A DNA stretch of 64,000 nt from Pseudoalteromonas ruthenica (lineage in GTDB: Bacteria; Pseudomonadota; Gammaproteobacteria; Enterobacterales; Alteromonadaceae), in NCBI RefSeq assembly GCF_008808095.1, contig NZ_CP023396.1, forward strand, positions 3,205,380 through 3,269,379, in the 5' to 3' direction. Below are positions 18,260 to 25,281 of this stretch, in pieces. Position numbers and translations under genes: made by a program. The stretch's first letter is position 1. Each line of letters opens with the position of its first letter. The notes beneath the pieces are model-generated. The model was given only the letters and a program-made list of their open reading frames with translations, was not told where the DNA came from and searched no databases.

Positions 18260-18430
18260 GGTGATTCCTTATAATTGTTGTTGCTATCACTTTAATGCTA
18301 GTTGAAGATCAAATTTATGCCGCTTTTTTAAAGTACTTTATTTCTTGCTAAGTAGATGAAAGTAAATGCTTTACAAGGGCAACTAATGCGCCCATATTAA
18401 GGCCATAAAAGCCAAGATGGCGGAGGAACA

Positions 18431-19396
18431 ATGTTGCTTGCAATAACAGCGATTTTAGCTGGTTTTATACTACTGGTTTACAGTGCCGGACGCTTTGTAG
18501 ACGGCGCTGCGGCCACAGCGGCACACGCAGGGTTACCCACTATTTTGATCGGTATGCTTATAGTCGGGTTTGGCACATCCGCACCGGAAATGGTTGTCTC
18601 GGCGATGGCTGCGAGTGATGGCAATCCGGCGCTAGCACTAGGCAACGCTCTTGGCTCAAATATTGTCAATATTGGCCTAATTTTAGGGGTCACTGCACTG
18701 ATTGCTCCCATCACAGTGCACTCGAATATTGTTCGCAAAGAGCTACCTCTGCTTTTGGCTGTGGTGTTGCTGTGTGGCTATTTGCTCTACGATGGTCAAT
18801 TGACCACATTCGACGCCACCTTGCTGCTTGGTGGCTTTGTTAGCGTGGTGGCATGGTCAATATATTCAGGCCTGCGCCACCACAACGACCCACTGGCAAG
18901 CGACACCGAGCAGGGTGTCACCAGCCAAACCATGGGGCTAAAGAGCGCACTGTTTTGGTTAGTTTGTGGCTTAGTGGTTCTAGTGCTAAGTTCACGCATA
19001 TTAGTGTGGGGTGCGGTGCAAGTCGCCTCGGCATTGGGAGTCAGTGATTTAGTCATTGGCCTGACTATTGTCGCTTTGGGCACTTCACTACCAGAGTTAG
19101 CTGCGTCTATTATTGCGGCAAAAAAAGGCGAGCATGATATCGCCATTGGCAACGTGGTAGGCTCGAACATGTTTAATATTCTTGCCGTTATTGGTATTGC
19201 TGGAGCGATTGAGCCCTTCGGCCTTGGCGCAGATATTTTTTATCGTGATTGGGGAGTGATGCTGGTGTTAACGCTTGCTTTGCTGGTCATGGCCTATGGC
19301 ATCGGCCGTCAAGGCCGTATCAACCGGGCAGAAGGTGGGCTATTGCTCAGCGGTTATCTCGCCTACAACGGCTACTTGCTGTGGACCTTAGTGTAA
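18431..19396 (+). CDS. Na+/Ca2+ (calcium/sodium) antiporter, YrbG-like
   Basis: The 321-aa integral membrane protein contains the two alpha-repeats of the CaCA superfamily: GFGTSAPEMVVSAMAA with NALGSNIVNIGLILG in the first half, and ALGTSLPELAASIIAAKKG with NVVGSNMFNILAVIG in the second. The paired acidic residues (SAPE, SLPE) form the cation site. About ten helices are visible. GGAGGAACA stands before the ATG. It probably expels Ca2+ in exchange for Na+ across the inner membrane. Confidence 0.9.
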   Translation: MLLAITAILAGFILLVYSAGRFVDGAAATAAHAGLPTILIGMLIVGFGTSAPEMVVSAMAASDGNPALALGNALGSNIVNIGLILGVTALIAPITVHSNIVRKELPLLLAVVLLCGYLLYDGQLTTFDATLLLGGFVSVVAWSIYSGLRHHNDPLASDTEQGVTSQTMGLKSALFWLVCGLVVLVLSSRILVWGAVQVASALGVSDLVIGLTIVALGTSLPELAASIIAAKKGEHDIAIGNVVGSNMFNILAVIGIAGAIEPFGLGADIFYRDWGVMLVLTLALLVMAYGIGRQGRINRAEGGLLLSGYLAYNGYLLWTLV

Positions 19397-19454
19397 ACGC
19401 GAGTGCGAGCAAACCCACTCTCTAATCATTGAACACCTTAGTTAAGGACAACCT

Positions 19455-19808
19455 ATGCAATATAAGAAAACATATTATGCAATTAAGGCACTCGCTGTTT
19501 TATCTTTTGCTGCCATTGCTTTTACATATTGGGGAGCCGGTCTAGCTCTGTTATTGCTGCTATCGCCCTATGCTATCTTGTATTTTTTGGCCAACAGTCA
19601 CAGCTATCGCAATACAAAATTAGCCGTGATGCGAGCCACGCCGGCGATATTCAGCTTTTTCATCATGCTGGGATTAGTGTTTGGGATTCAATCAGACCCA
19701 CAGTCAGGTATCGGCGTTATGCTAGGCTTAACGGCGCAATTGGCTGCCATTAGCCTCGCCGAGTTAATCATCCTGTTTTTCTTGCGAACGCCAGAATACG
19801 CACCTTAA
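19455..19808 (+). CDS. small hypothetical inner-membrane protein
   Basis: The 117-aa protein has four hydrophobic segments, including VLSFAAIAFTYWGAGLALLL near the start and FSFFIMLGLVFGIQSDP later, and no recognised motif. AAGGACAACCT stands before the ATG, so translation is likely. It follows the antiporter by 58 bases on the same strand. Confidence 0.6.
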   Translation: MQYKKTYYAIKALAVLSFAAIAFTYWGAGLALLLLLSPYAILYFLANSHSYRNTKLAVMRATPAIFSFFIMLGLVFGIQSDPQSGIGVMLGLTAQLAAISLAELIILFFLRTPEYAP

Positions 19809-19843
19809 TCTGTACGATAAACGCATAACTGTTACCCTTTGAT

Positions 19844-19972
19844 ATGGTGTGCGCTGTAATCAAGTACTGCCCGGGTGATGCAGATGCAAAACGCCAACGC
19901 TTCTGCCCGCTACACCACAGCCATTGTTACCAGCAGGTATTCTCTGGCTTTAACGTCGCCCTAGGTAACTAG
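19844..19972 (+). CDS. possible 42-aa Cys/His-rich small protein
   Basis: A frame of 42 codons encodes MVCAVIKYCPGDADAKRQRF then CPLHHSHCYQ. Four Cys and three His are packed in the first 28 residues, which would suit a zinc-binding mini-protein. There is no convincing ribosome site, so this is only a candidate. It fills the 174-base gap between the membrane protein gene and the lipoprotein gene. Confidence 0.2.
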   Translation: MVCAVIKYCPGDADAKRQRFCPLHHSHCYQQVFSGFNVALGN

Positions 19973-19983
19973 GGCAATGATTG

Positions 19984-20772
19984 TTAACTCTGTGGGCACG
20001 CAGGGTGTTCTAAAAGCACTTGCGTGACAATTTGCCCAAACAGCGCTTGCTGCTGCTGGTCTAGCTGAAGCGCCGGGTTATAGGGAATGGCGTCCGCCAA
20101 TTCGCCAGTAATGATTTCATAAAAGGTCATTGCCGTGAGCACCTTCCCTGCATAAGATGCATGATTACCATCTGCGTGATGTAGCTCAACCGTTGGCATA
20201 ACGTCTAATACACGGTTCCAAACCAAGCCTACGGGCGCGACACAGCTAAGCTCTTGTTGACTAATGGATTGATGTAAATTGTACACCCGCTCTGCCTCAG
20301 ATGGGTCACCACGTTGTGGGTGCTCTGGAAATAATATCGGTGTGATGTTGTTTGATTTAGCCTTTGCAATTAAACGCTCAGTTGCGTGCGTTGGATAGTC
20401 GGTTGCGCCGGACTGAGAGTACTTTTGCCCTTGAAATATGGCGTGGCTCCAAGTGCTTTTTTCTAATTGCTCTACGTTTGCAGTAACCGCAGCAATTTCA
20501 TCTAAAAACCGCCCACTAATTGTTACCGTTTCAATCGTCTTATTTGGAAGTTGGTCACTGATCAGTGTTTCAATGATTGAACCTAATTGTGAGCTATGAC
20601 TGTTACCATAAATAACCAACCGATAGTCAGCAACAGCACTATTATCAACGATGTTACCTGTCGGTGTTGGTGTCAGTTGCTTCGGCTCATCATTTTTTGT
20701 GCCAGAGCCACAGGCCGTTAGGTTTAGCCCTATAAAGGCTATGAAGGATATCGCTAAAGGTTTTATCGACAT
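19984..20772 (-). CDS. SGNH-hydrolase-like lipoprotein
   Basis: GGGAGGTGATC before the ATG at 20772 decides the start and gives 262 aa. The N-terminus is a lipoprotein signal with lipobox LTAC (Cys near residue 21). The mature part shows an SGNH/GDSL-like frame: VIYGNSHSSQLG resembles block I with a Ser, and HHADGNHASYAGKVLTA resembles block V with Asp and His. Such enzymes hydrolyse esters, often on glycans. The catalytic assignment is inferred from these two motifs. The gene is AT-richer than its left-hand neighbours. Confidence 0.65.
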   Translation of the reverse strand: MSIKPLAISFIAFIGLNLTACGSGTKNDEPKQLTPTPTGNIVDNSAVADYRLVIYGNSHSSQLGSIIETLISDQLPNKTIETVTISGRFLDEIAAVTANVEQLEKSTWSHAIFQGQKYSQSGATDYPTHATERLIAKAKSNNITPILFPEHPQRGDPSEAERVYNLHQSISQQELSCVAPVGLVWNRVLDVMPTVELHHADGNHASYAGKVLTAMTFYEIITGELADAIPYNPALQLDQQQQALFGQIVTQVLLEHPACPQS

Positions 20773-21056
20773 GATCACCTCCCTGTTACATTGCGCAAAA
20801 GCGCATAGACGATAGATATATGATTCTTTTCGAAAATACACACATTAGTAGGCAACTGCAACAGTAAAAAAGCACAAATAATGTGCAGCGCCAGATAAAA
20901 AAATCAAAGGTTTACTATGATAATTAAGCGCGATAAAAACCCATAATGGCAATAACTTACATTATTTGATATTAATAAATCAGCGACCAAAGTAAACTTA
21001 TCATCATTTTAGTCAGTGGAGGTTTTGTGCGCAGTTTTGAAAGTCACGGAGGTCAT
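20773..21056. other. AT-rich intergenic region
   Basis: This divergent region between the lipoprotein gene and the small membrane protein gene is AT-rich and must hold promoters for both. I see no clear operator, RNA gene or open frame here. Confidence 0.4.
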
Positions 21057-21272
21057 ATGTCTCAACGGGAAAAGGTTACAACATGGTTAATGTTAGTGAT
21101 CTCATTCGCTGTATTTATTGCTGCAACATATATAATTGGTTCGCTTATTGGCAGTCTATTTATCACCGCAACGGTTGAGCTATCAATTCTGCAAATCGGC
21201 ATTATTTGTGGGGGGATCACAGCAATATCAGTATTTATACGTTGCGTGAAAAAAGTTAAAAAATCATGCTGA
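21057..21272 (+). CDS. small two-helix membrane protein
   Basis: The 71-aa product from the ATG at 21057 has two hydrophobic helices (TTWLMLVISFAVFIAATYII and LQIGIICGGITAISVFI) and a lysine-rich tail. GGAGG lies four to nine bases before this ATG. A GTG at 21027, also with GGAGG in front, would add ten residues, so two starts are possible. Function unknown. Confidence 0.5.
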   Translation: MSQREKVTTWLMLVISFAVFIAATYIIGSLIGSLFITATVELSILQIGIICGGITAISVFIRCVKKVKKSC

Positions 21273-21545
21273 ATTAGCTCGCATTTCTAGGTCATAACAG
21301 AGGTAGCTTAGAGCGAGCGACAGACGGTCATCCACCGAAATCACAGTGATACATCCATAATCATTGAGTTTCTCACACAGTCAGGTAAACGACCCAGAGG
21401 GTCGTTTTTGTAGTGCCCACGCTTAGAGCAATGTCGCGTAACTTCAGCGCTGGTAAGTATTTCCTAAATTTGCTATCAATGGTCTAAAGACTAAAACGAG
21501 ACAGGTTGCGGCAGAAAAACGACCCAATCGCTCGATATTAAATTG
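21273..21545. other. intergenic region with terminator, ending at the cassette boundary
   Basis: This stretch has no plausible gene. It holds a strong terminator at 21387-21409 and ends at the G of GTTAGCT (21545), where the first integron cassette begins. I searched the 120 bases before that point for attC arms and found no matching R''/L'' pair, so the left boundary is not an obvious attC site. Confidence 0.5.
21387..21409 (+). terminator. rho-independent terminator
   Basis: AAACGACCC and GGGTCGTTT form a 9-bp stem with a 3-base loop followed by TT. It probably ends transcription from the small membrane protein gene and insulates it from the cassettes downstream. Confidence 0.75.
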
Positions 21546-22128
21546 TTAGCTGTACACCAATCTGAAACAGTAGAGAAATAAATGGAATCAATACTCGGAA
21601 GTGTTATCTGGCGTTTTTTCAAATGGTTGCCACCATTCATTCTGAGAAGAATATTCTCGGCCGAATGGATGATGAAAAACATCTATATTGATATTCGCCC
21701 GAGGCATACTTCTGTAGAAATTTGTCAGCCTGATAACCCGAGGGTAAGCATCTATTTAGACATTAGAAATAATACCCACTTCAATGTAGAGATTGATCGG
21801 ATATTGCTCAGCTTTACATATGGTACAGAGCTGGCTAATCCACAGCATTTTAAACGAGAATACTTAAAGCCCGGCGAGTCCCGAACAATATATTTCACTG
21901 GCAATATAGATCACAGTAGGTTTCAAGGGCTGGCGTTCCAGTACCAAAATAATTTTCGGCACTGCAATTTGGGTATTCTAGCTGAGTGCAATACACGACT
22001 GCATAAATTGTGCATAGAAAGAACTCTCGAGGGTATCAAGCCTGAAATATTAAATGCCCACCTTCTAGAAGCAGCTAACAAGTCAAGCAAAATGGACGCG
22101 CAAACAGCGCGCGCCTCTTCTTGAGGCG
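21546..22128 (+). mobile_element. integron gene cassette 1
   Basis: The cassette begins after the G of GTTAGCT at 21545-21551. Its own attC left arm, AGCTAAC at 22073-22079, is the exact reverse complement of that GTTAGCT. This pairing is expected for a cassette that was once a circle. It holds one gene, in the cassette orientation, whose last codons lie inside the attC site, as is typical. No integrase gene is visible within 21 kb to the left or 39 kb to the right. Confidence 0.85.
21582..22124 (+). CDS. cassette gene 1: membrane-anchored protein of unknown family
   Basis: The 180-aa protein starts 36 bases into cassette 1. Residues about 8-28 form an amphipathic or membrane helix (VIWRFFKWLPPFILRRIF). 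After it comes a predicted beta-rich domain with alternating strands (VSIYLDIRNNTHFNVEIDRI, then LKPGESRTIYFTGNI). I recognise no enzyme motif. The final residues, MDAQTARASS, are encoded within the attC site and are probably not functional. The ribosome site is weak (GAGAAATA). It may act with the helicase of the next cassette, but only their adjacency supports this. Confidence 0.7.
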   Translation: MESILGSVIWRFFKWLPPFILRRIFSAEWMMKNIYIDIRPRHTSVEICQPDNPRVSIYLDIRNNTHFNVEIDRILLSFTYGTELANPQHFKREYLKPGESRTIYFTGNIDHSRFQGLAFQYQNNFRHCNLGILAECNTRLHKLCIERTLEGIKPEILNAHLLEAANKSSKMDAQTARASS

Positions 22129-22134
22129 TTATAC
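22073..22134 (+). repeat. attC recombination site of cassette 1 (62 bp)
   Basis: The site runs from R'' AGCTAAC (22073-22079) to R' GTTATAC (22128-22134). L'' contains TCAAG and L' contains CTTGA, which are complementary. The centre holds CGCGC-AAACA-GCGCG, forming the hairpin end. Recombination cuts between G22128 and T22129. R'' and R' match imperfectly, as expected at a junction between two different cassettes. Confidence 0.85.
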
Positions 22135-25078
22135 GGTTGGTTTAGTAAGTCCGATTTTGACCCAAAGCGGAAGTCGAAATCATAGTTACTCTGACCTCTT
22201 AATTTATAAGGAGTTAAACCATTGATGGCTACCGTATTTAATCAAGTTCAAAACGCAAGCAGTGCTATTTCTCATAATATCGCCAATCTTAGCGATAACA
22301 GAGAGCTTCTGTCTCAGAATGTACTCGCTCAAGTTAGAAATTTGGTTGAGGGGGTAGCCGTATTGTTTTATCGGGACTCATTAGATGCCGAATTTTCCTA
22401 TCCCGAAATTAATCCAGCACTGCAGCATATTAGTGGTAATGGAAGATTAAATTTTGTTTGTCGGTTCCATAAGCTACTTCAAAAGGTAGCTTCTCACTAC
22501 ACTTTTGATGGGGATGCATCAGAAAGATTAATGCTCAAATACTATGAATATTTGTATAGAATTAGAGCCGCTGTTTATAAAAACTACTCTCTCCAGTTAA
22601 TACCCAACCTTGAATCATTTCCTGTCGATTTGGATCCTTCTTTACGCGAATATCATGAAAAAATAACTGCTAGAATTGAATGTTCACGCAGCACTAATTA
22701 TGTTGGAGATAGAAAAGACCGTTACTATGTTCAAAAAAATCGTCCATTTATATTCAATGGCCGGATCTACTATGAGGTAACGTTTTGTCGTGCGGTAAAT
22801 AAGGTAAGCAAGTTTGATCGAGTAATTGCTTTTACTGATCTTGAGATATCGGATAAGTACGCGGTTAATCTAACGCTCAGGCGCGATCAAATTGAAGTAC
22901 TAGGCCAGATTATGCCTATTACTTTAATCCTTGCATGGGAAGTTTCTATTCGTTCCTGTGAGCTAAAAAACTTCGCCCGTTTACTCGGTCACTCGGTAAC
23001 AGGGAGTACGTCTTCACAGGAATATCGATATTTAATGAGCTTTTTGACACAAGGTTATCGAAATTTGAATGACCTGATGTGTATGAGTGATCAAGATTAC
23101 CAACAGGTGAAACTAGGGGCGCTAGTTACAAATCACTCCTCTCAAATATTTGTTTTTTTGGATAGAGCGCGACAGATCATTAAAGCATCTCTCCCAGGCG
23201 GTAACATTCTTCGCTATCTTCTTTTGAGGATGAACAACCAATTACTGAAGTCTCAATATAATCGTGACGGATGTGAGCTACTATCTAATCTAAAATTTTC
23301 CTTTAGTAGTATTCCATTTGATAAGATGCCTTTTTGTACATCTCTCCCTAAGCATAATCCGAGGTTTTGGGATCTCTCTGATTGTATCGATATGGTGGGG
23401 CGCCAACATGAACTTCTGGCTAGACGTGTTAGAAATAACGTTGAAAGACATGGGGTTTTGTATACCCCAATCGGAGATTTAAGCGAATTTGGAGATGTTG
23501 AGGCATTAATAAACGACTTTAATAATCGAATTTACAAAACACACAAAGAAATTCGAAGTTTAGTTTCTGATAAAGGACACGTGTTTATAAATGGCTACGA
23601 AGAAGATACTTTCAGTATTATTGAAAGGTTAAAAACATTTTCATCTTCTGGGATATCAGGATATACCCAAGCAGTAACACGCTGGATAGATGAGTCAGCT
23701 CACAGTATCGATGATACCGTGAAGCATCAGGCTTTAACTCAATTATTTAGCGATTCAAAGGTTGCTATTATATACGGCGCGGCAGGAACAGGTAAATCCA
23801 CAATGGTTGACCATATTGCTCACTACTTTAGCGACAAGAGAAAGCTATTTTTGGCTCATACGAACCCTGCTAAAGATAACTTAATGCGTAAGGTGACGGC
23901 GCAGAATTCTGAGTTTCGAACCGTAAGTAGTGAAATTCATAGTGGTTGTAACCCTTTCTTGCCTGACTATGACCTTCTTGTGATTGATGAGTGCAGTACC
24001 GTTAGTAATTCTGATTTTTTGAAGGTATTAGAGAAGAACACCGCAAAATTGATAGTTCTTGTTGGTGATGTGTATCAAATTGAGTCAATACAGTTTGGTA
24101 ATTGGTTCGAAGTGATTCGTTCTTTTATTCCTAGTTCCTCAGTCTTTGAATTAACAACGCCATTTAGAACACAGAATCATTCGCTATTAGATTTCTGGAA
24201 TAAAGTTCGAAATATCGATGATGACTTAACTGAAGTTATGGTTCGGCATGGTTATTCGTCGATATTGGACTCGAGTATCTTCCAGTCTCAAGGTAATGAC
24301 GAAATTATACTGTGTTTAAATTACGATGGTTTGTACGGGATTAATAACATTAATAGATTTCTTCAAAGTAGTAACCCTAATCCGGCGATAAACTGGAGTG
24401 ATTCGACTTACAAAGTAGGAGATCCTGTTCTCTTTTATGAATCTGAACGATTTAAACCTGTTATATACAATAACCTAAAAGGCCGAATAATTAGAATCGA
24501 ACAGTTTGTCGGCTATATTCAATTTGATATTGAGCTAGATCGTCCGTTGACTGAACTTGACGTTGCAGGGAATGAATTAGAGTGGGTAGAAGGTTCGACT
24601 GTTAGGTTCCAAGTTTTTGAAGTAAAGAATAGTGATGACGACGATGACTCATTAAATATTGCGATTCCGTTTCAAGTTGCCTACGCGGTATCTATTCATA
24701 AAGCGCAAGGGCTTGAATACGATTCCGTCAAAGTGGTCATAACAGATGCTAACGAAGATGACATTTCTCATAGTATTTTTTATACCGCAATTACAAGGGC
24801 TAGGGAAAATTTAAAGATTTTTTGGACACCGGAGACTCAGCAAAAAGTTATTCAGCGTCTGCAACGAATACCTAGAAATAAGGATGTTGCTTTGATATCA
24901 CGTCGGCGAGGTCTTACATCTGTTCTGATTTAATATGATTATTAGAACCGTGGATCAGAGCAACTTGATCTAAACGTCCGCTTATAGAATAGCGAAGTTG
25001 ATGCAGGTAACGTATAACAAGCGCAAGCAGTCGGAAAAAGTGCTCGCTTACGCTCTCAATTCTCCGCTGTTGCGGGCG
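22129..25078 (+). mobile_element. integron gene cassette 2 (unusually long, about 2.95 kb)
   Basis: The cassette begins at T22129 in GTTATAC. The left arm of its attC, GTATAAC at 25012-25018, is the exact reverse complement of that core, so both boundaries are confirmed by sequence. It carries one gene, the 902-aa helicase. Typical cassettes are a few hundred bases to about 1.5 kb, so this one is large. Its coding sequence is clearly AT-richer than glmS next to it. Confidence 0.87.
22225..24933 (+). CDS. cassette gene 2: SF1 (RecD/Dda/Pif1-like) helicase with unknown N-terminal region
   Basis: The 902-aa protein is cytoplasmic. Counting from an in-frame TTG at 22222 as residue 1, the C-terminal helicase core has Walker A GAAGTGKST (519-527, Lys 525), Walker B VIDE (Asp 589, Glu 590), motif III GDVYQ (Gln 619), motif IV PFRTQN (Arg 649), motif V SIHKAQG (824-830) and motif VI TAITRAR (855-861). 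This order fits SF1B helicases with a UvrD_C_2-type end. Residues 1 to about 490 match no family I know and contain no visible nuclease motif. AAGGAG at 22208-22213 serves either the TTG at 22222 or the ATG at 22225. It probably translocates on DNA. A phage-defence role is a hypothesis. Confidence 0.85.
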   Translation: MATVFNQVQNASSAISHNIANLSDNRELLSQNVLAQVRNLVEGVAVLFYRDSLDAEFSYPEINPALQHISGNGRLNFVCRFHKLLQKVASHYTFDGDASERLMLKYYEYLYRIRAAVYKNYSLQLIPNLESFPVDLDPSLREYHEKITARIECSRSTNYVGDRKDRYYVQKNRPFIFNGRIYYEVTFCRAVNKVSKFDRVIAFTDLEISDKYAVNLTLRRDQIEVLGQIMPITLILAWEVSIRSCELKNFARLLGHSVTGSTSSQEYRYLMSFLTQGYRNLNDLMCMSDQDYQQVKLGALVTNHSSQIFVFLDRARQIIKASLPGGNILRYLLLRMNNQLLKSQYNRDGCELLSNLKFSFSSIPFDKMPFCTSLPKHNPRFWDLSDCIDMVGRQHELLARRVRNNVERHGVLYTPIGDLSEFGDVEALINDFNNRIYKTHKEIRSLVSDKGHVFINGYEEDTFSIIERLKTFSSSGISGYTQAVTRWIDESAHSIDDTVKHQALTQLFSDSKVAIIYGAAGTGKSTMVDHIAHYFSDKRKLFLAHTNPAKDNLMRKVTAQNSEFRTVSSEIHSGCNPFLPDYDLLVIDECSTVSNSDFLKVLEKNTAKLIVLVGDVYQIESIQFGNWFEVIRSFIPSSSVFELTTPFRTQNHSLLDFWNKVRNIDDDLTEVMVRHGYSSILDSSIFQSQGNDEIILCLNYDGLYGINNINRFLQSSNPNPAINWSDSTYKVGDPVLFYESERFKPVIYNNLKGRIIRIEQFVGYIQFDIELDRPLTELDVAGNELEWVEGSTVRFQVFEVKNSDDDDDSLNIAIPFQVAYAVSIHKAQGLEYDSVKVVITDANEDDISHSIFYTAITRARENLKIFWTPETQQKVIQRLQRIPRNKDVALISRRRGLTSVLI

Positions 25079-25084
25079 TTAGAC
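25012..25084 (+). repeat. attC recombination site of cassette 2 (73 bp)
   Basis: R'' is GTATAAC (25012-25018) and R' is GTTAGAC (25078-25084). L'' GCGCAAGCAG and L' CTGTTGCGGGC pair with one or two unpaired bases, the usual strand-choice signal of attC. The centre, TCGGAAAAAG to TTCTCCG, completes the hairpin. Cleavage is between G25078 and T25079. This is a near-textbook attC. Confidence 0.88.
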
Positions 25085-25192
25085 CAGCATCTGCTTTCTC
25101 ATAACATAAAGCTTGGGTGACTAATGGTTGAATGGCGGTTAATGGCTTTGCGCTGACCGTCGGGCCAGCTACTAATAAACGTTCGGTCTAAC
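25079..25192. mobile_element. probable remnant of a third cassette, no gene
   Basis: GTTAGACC at 25078-25085 has an exact 8-base reverse complement, GGTCTAAC, at 25185-25192. This is the relation expected between a cassette start and the R'' arm of its own attC. No ORF lies between, and no L'/R' end follows before the glmS terminator. It may be a truncated cassette whose attC was lost, or the original junction with the host chromosome. Confidence in the repeat is high; the interpretation is uncertain. Confidence 0.4.
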
Positions 25193-25211
25193 ACTTTATG
25201 CTATTGCAACA

Positions 25212-25235
25212 AAAAAGGCGCTTTCGCGCCTTTTT
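25212..25235 (-). terminator. glmS terminator
   Basis: AAAAAGGCGC, TTTC and GCGCCTTTTT form a perfect stem with a 4-base loop, beginning 11 bases after the glmS stop. The minus-strand copy ends in T residues. It separates glmS from the cassettes. Confidence 0.9.
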
Positions 25236-25245
25236 CAATTCCTTC

Positions 25246-25281
25246 TTATTCCACCGTTACCGATTTGGCTAGGTTTCGGGG
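25246..25281 (-). other. attTn7-type target sequence in the glmS 3' end
   Basis: The last codons of glmS encode the conserved [10 protein letters not shown] segment that TnsD recognises in Tn7-bearing bacteria. Tn7 inserts about 25 bases past the stop. No Tn7-type end or tns gene is visible here. The integron cassettes lie just beyond the terminator instead. Confidence 0.5.

Noticed and set aside
24976..24989. GTCCGCTTATAGAA also occurs at 37604-37617 inside the sigma-54 activator palindrome
   Set aside because: It lies in the tail of cassette 2 without the flanking inverted repeat, so a shared regulator is unlikely; a 14-base match can occur by chance or from common AT-rich motifs.
25100..25245. 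Possible Tn7-like element end next to glmS
   Set aside because: I found no Tn7-type terminal repeats or tns genes; the structures present are explained by attC sites and the glmS terminator.
25079..25260. A complete third attC site
   Set aside because: R'' is clear but no GTTRRRY core with a matching L' follows within the expected distance, so only a remnant is claimed.
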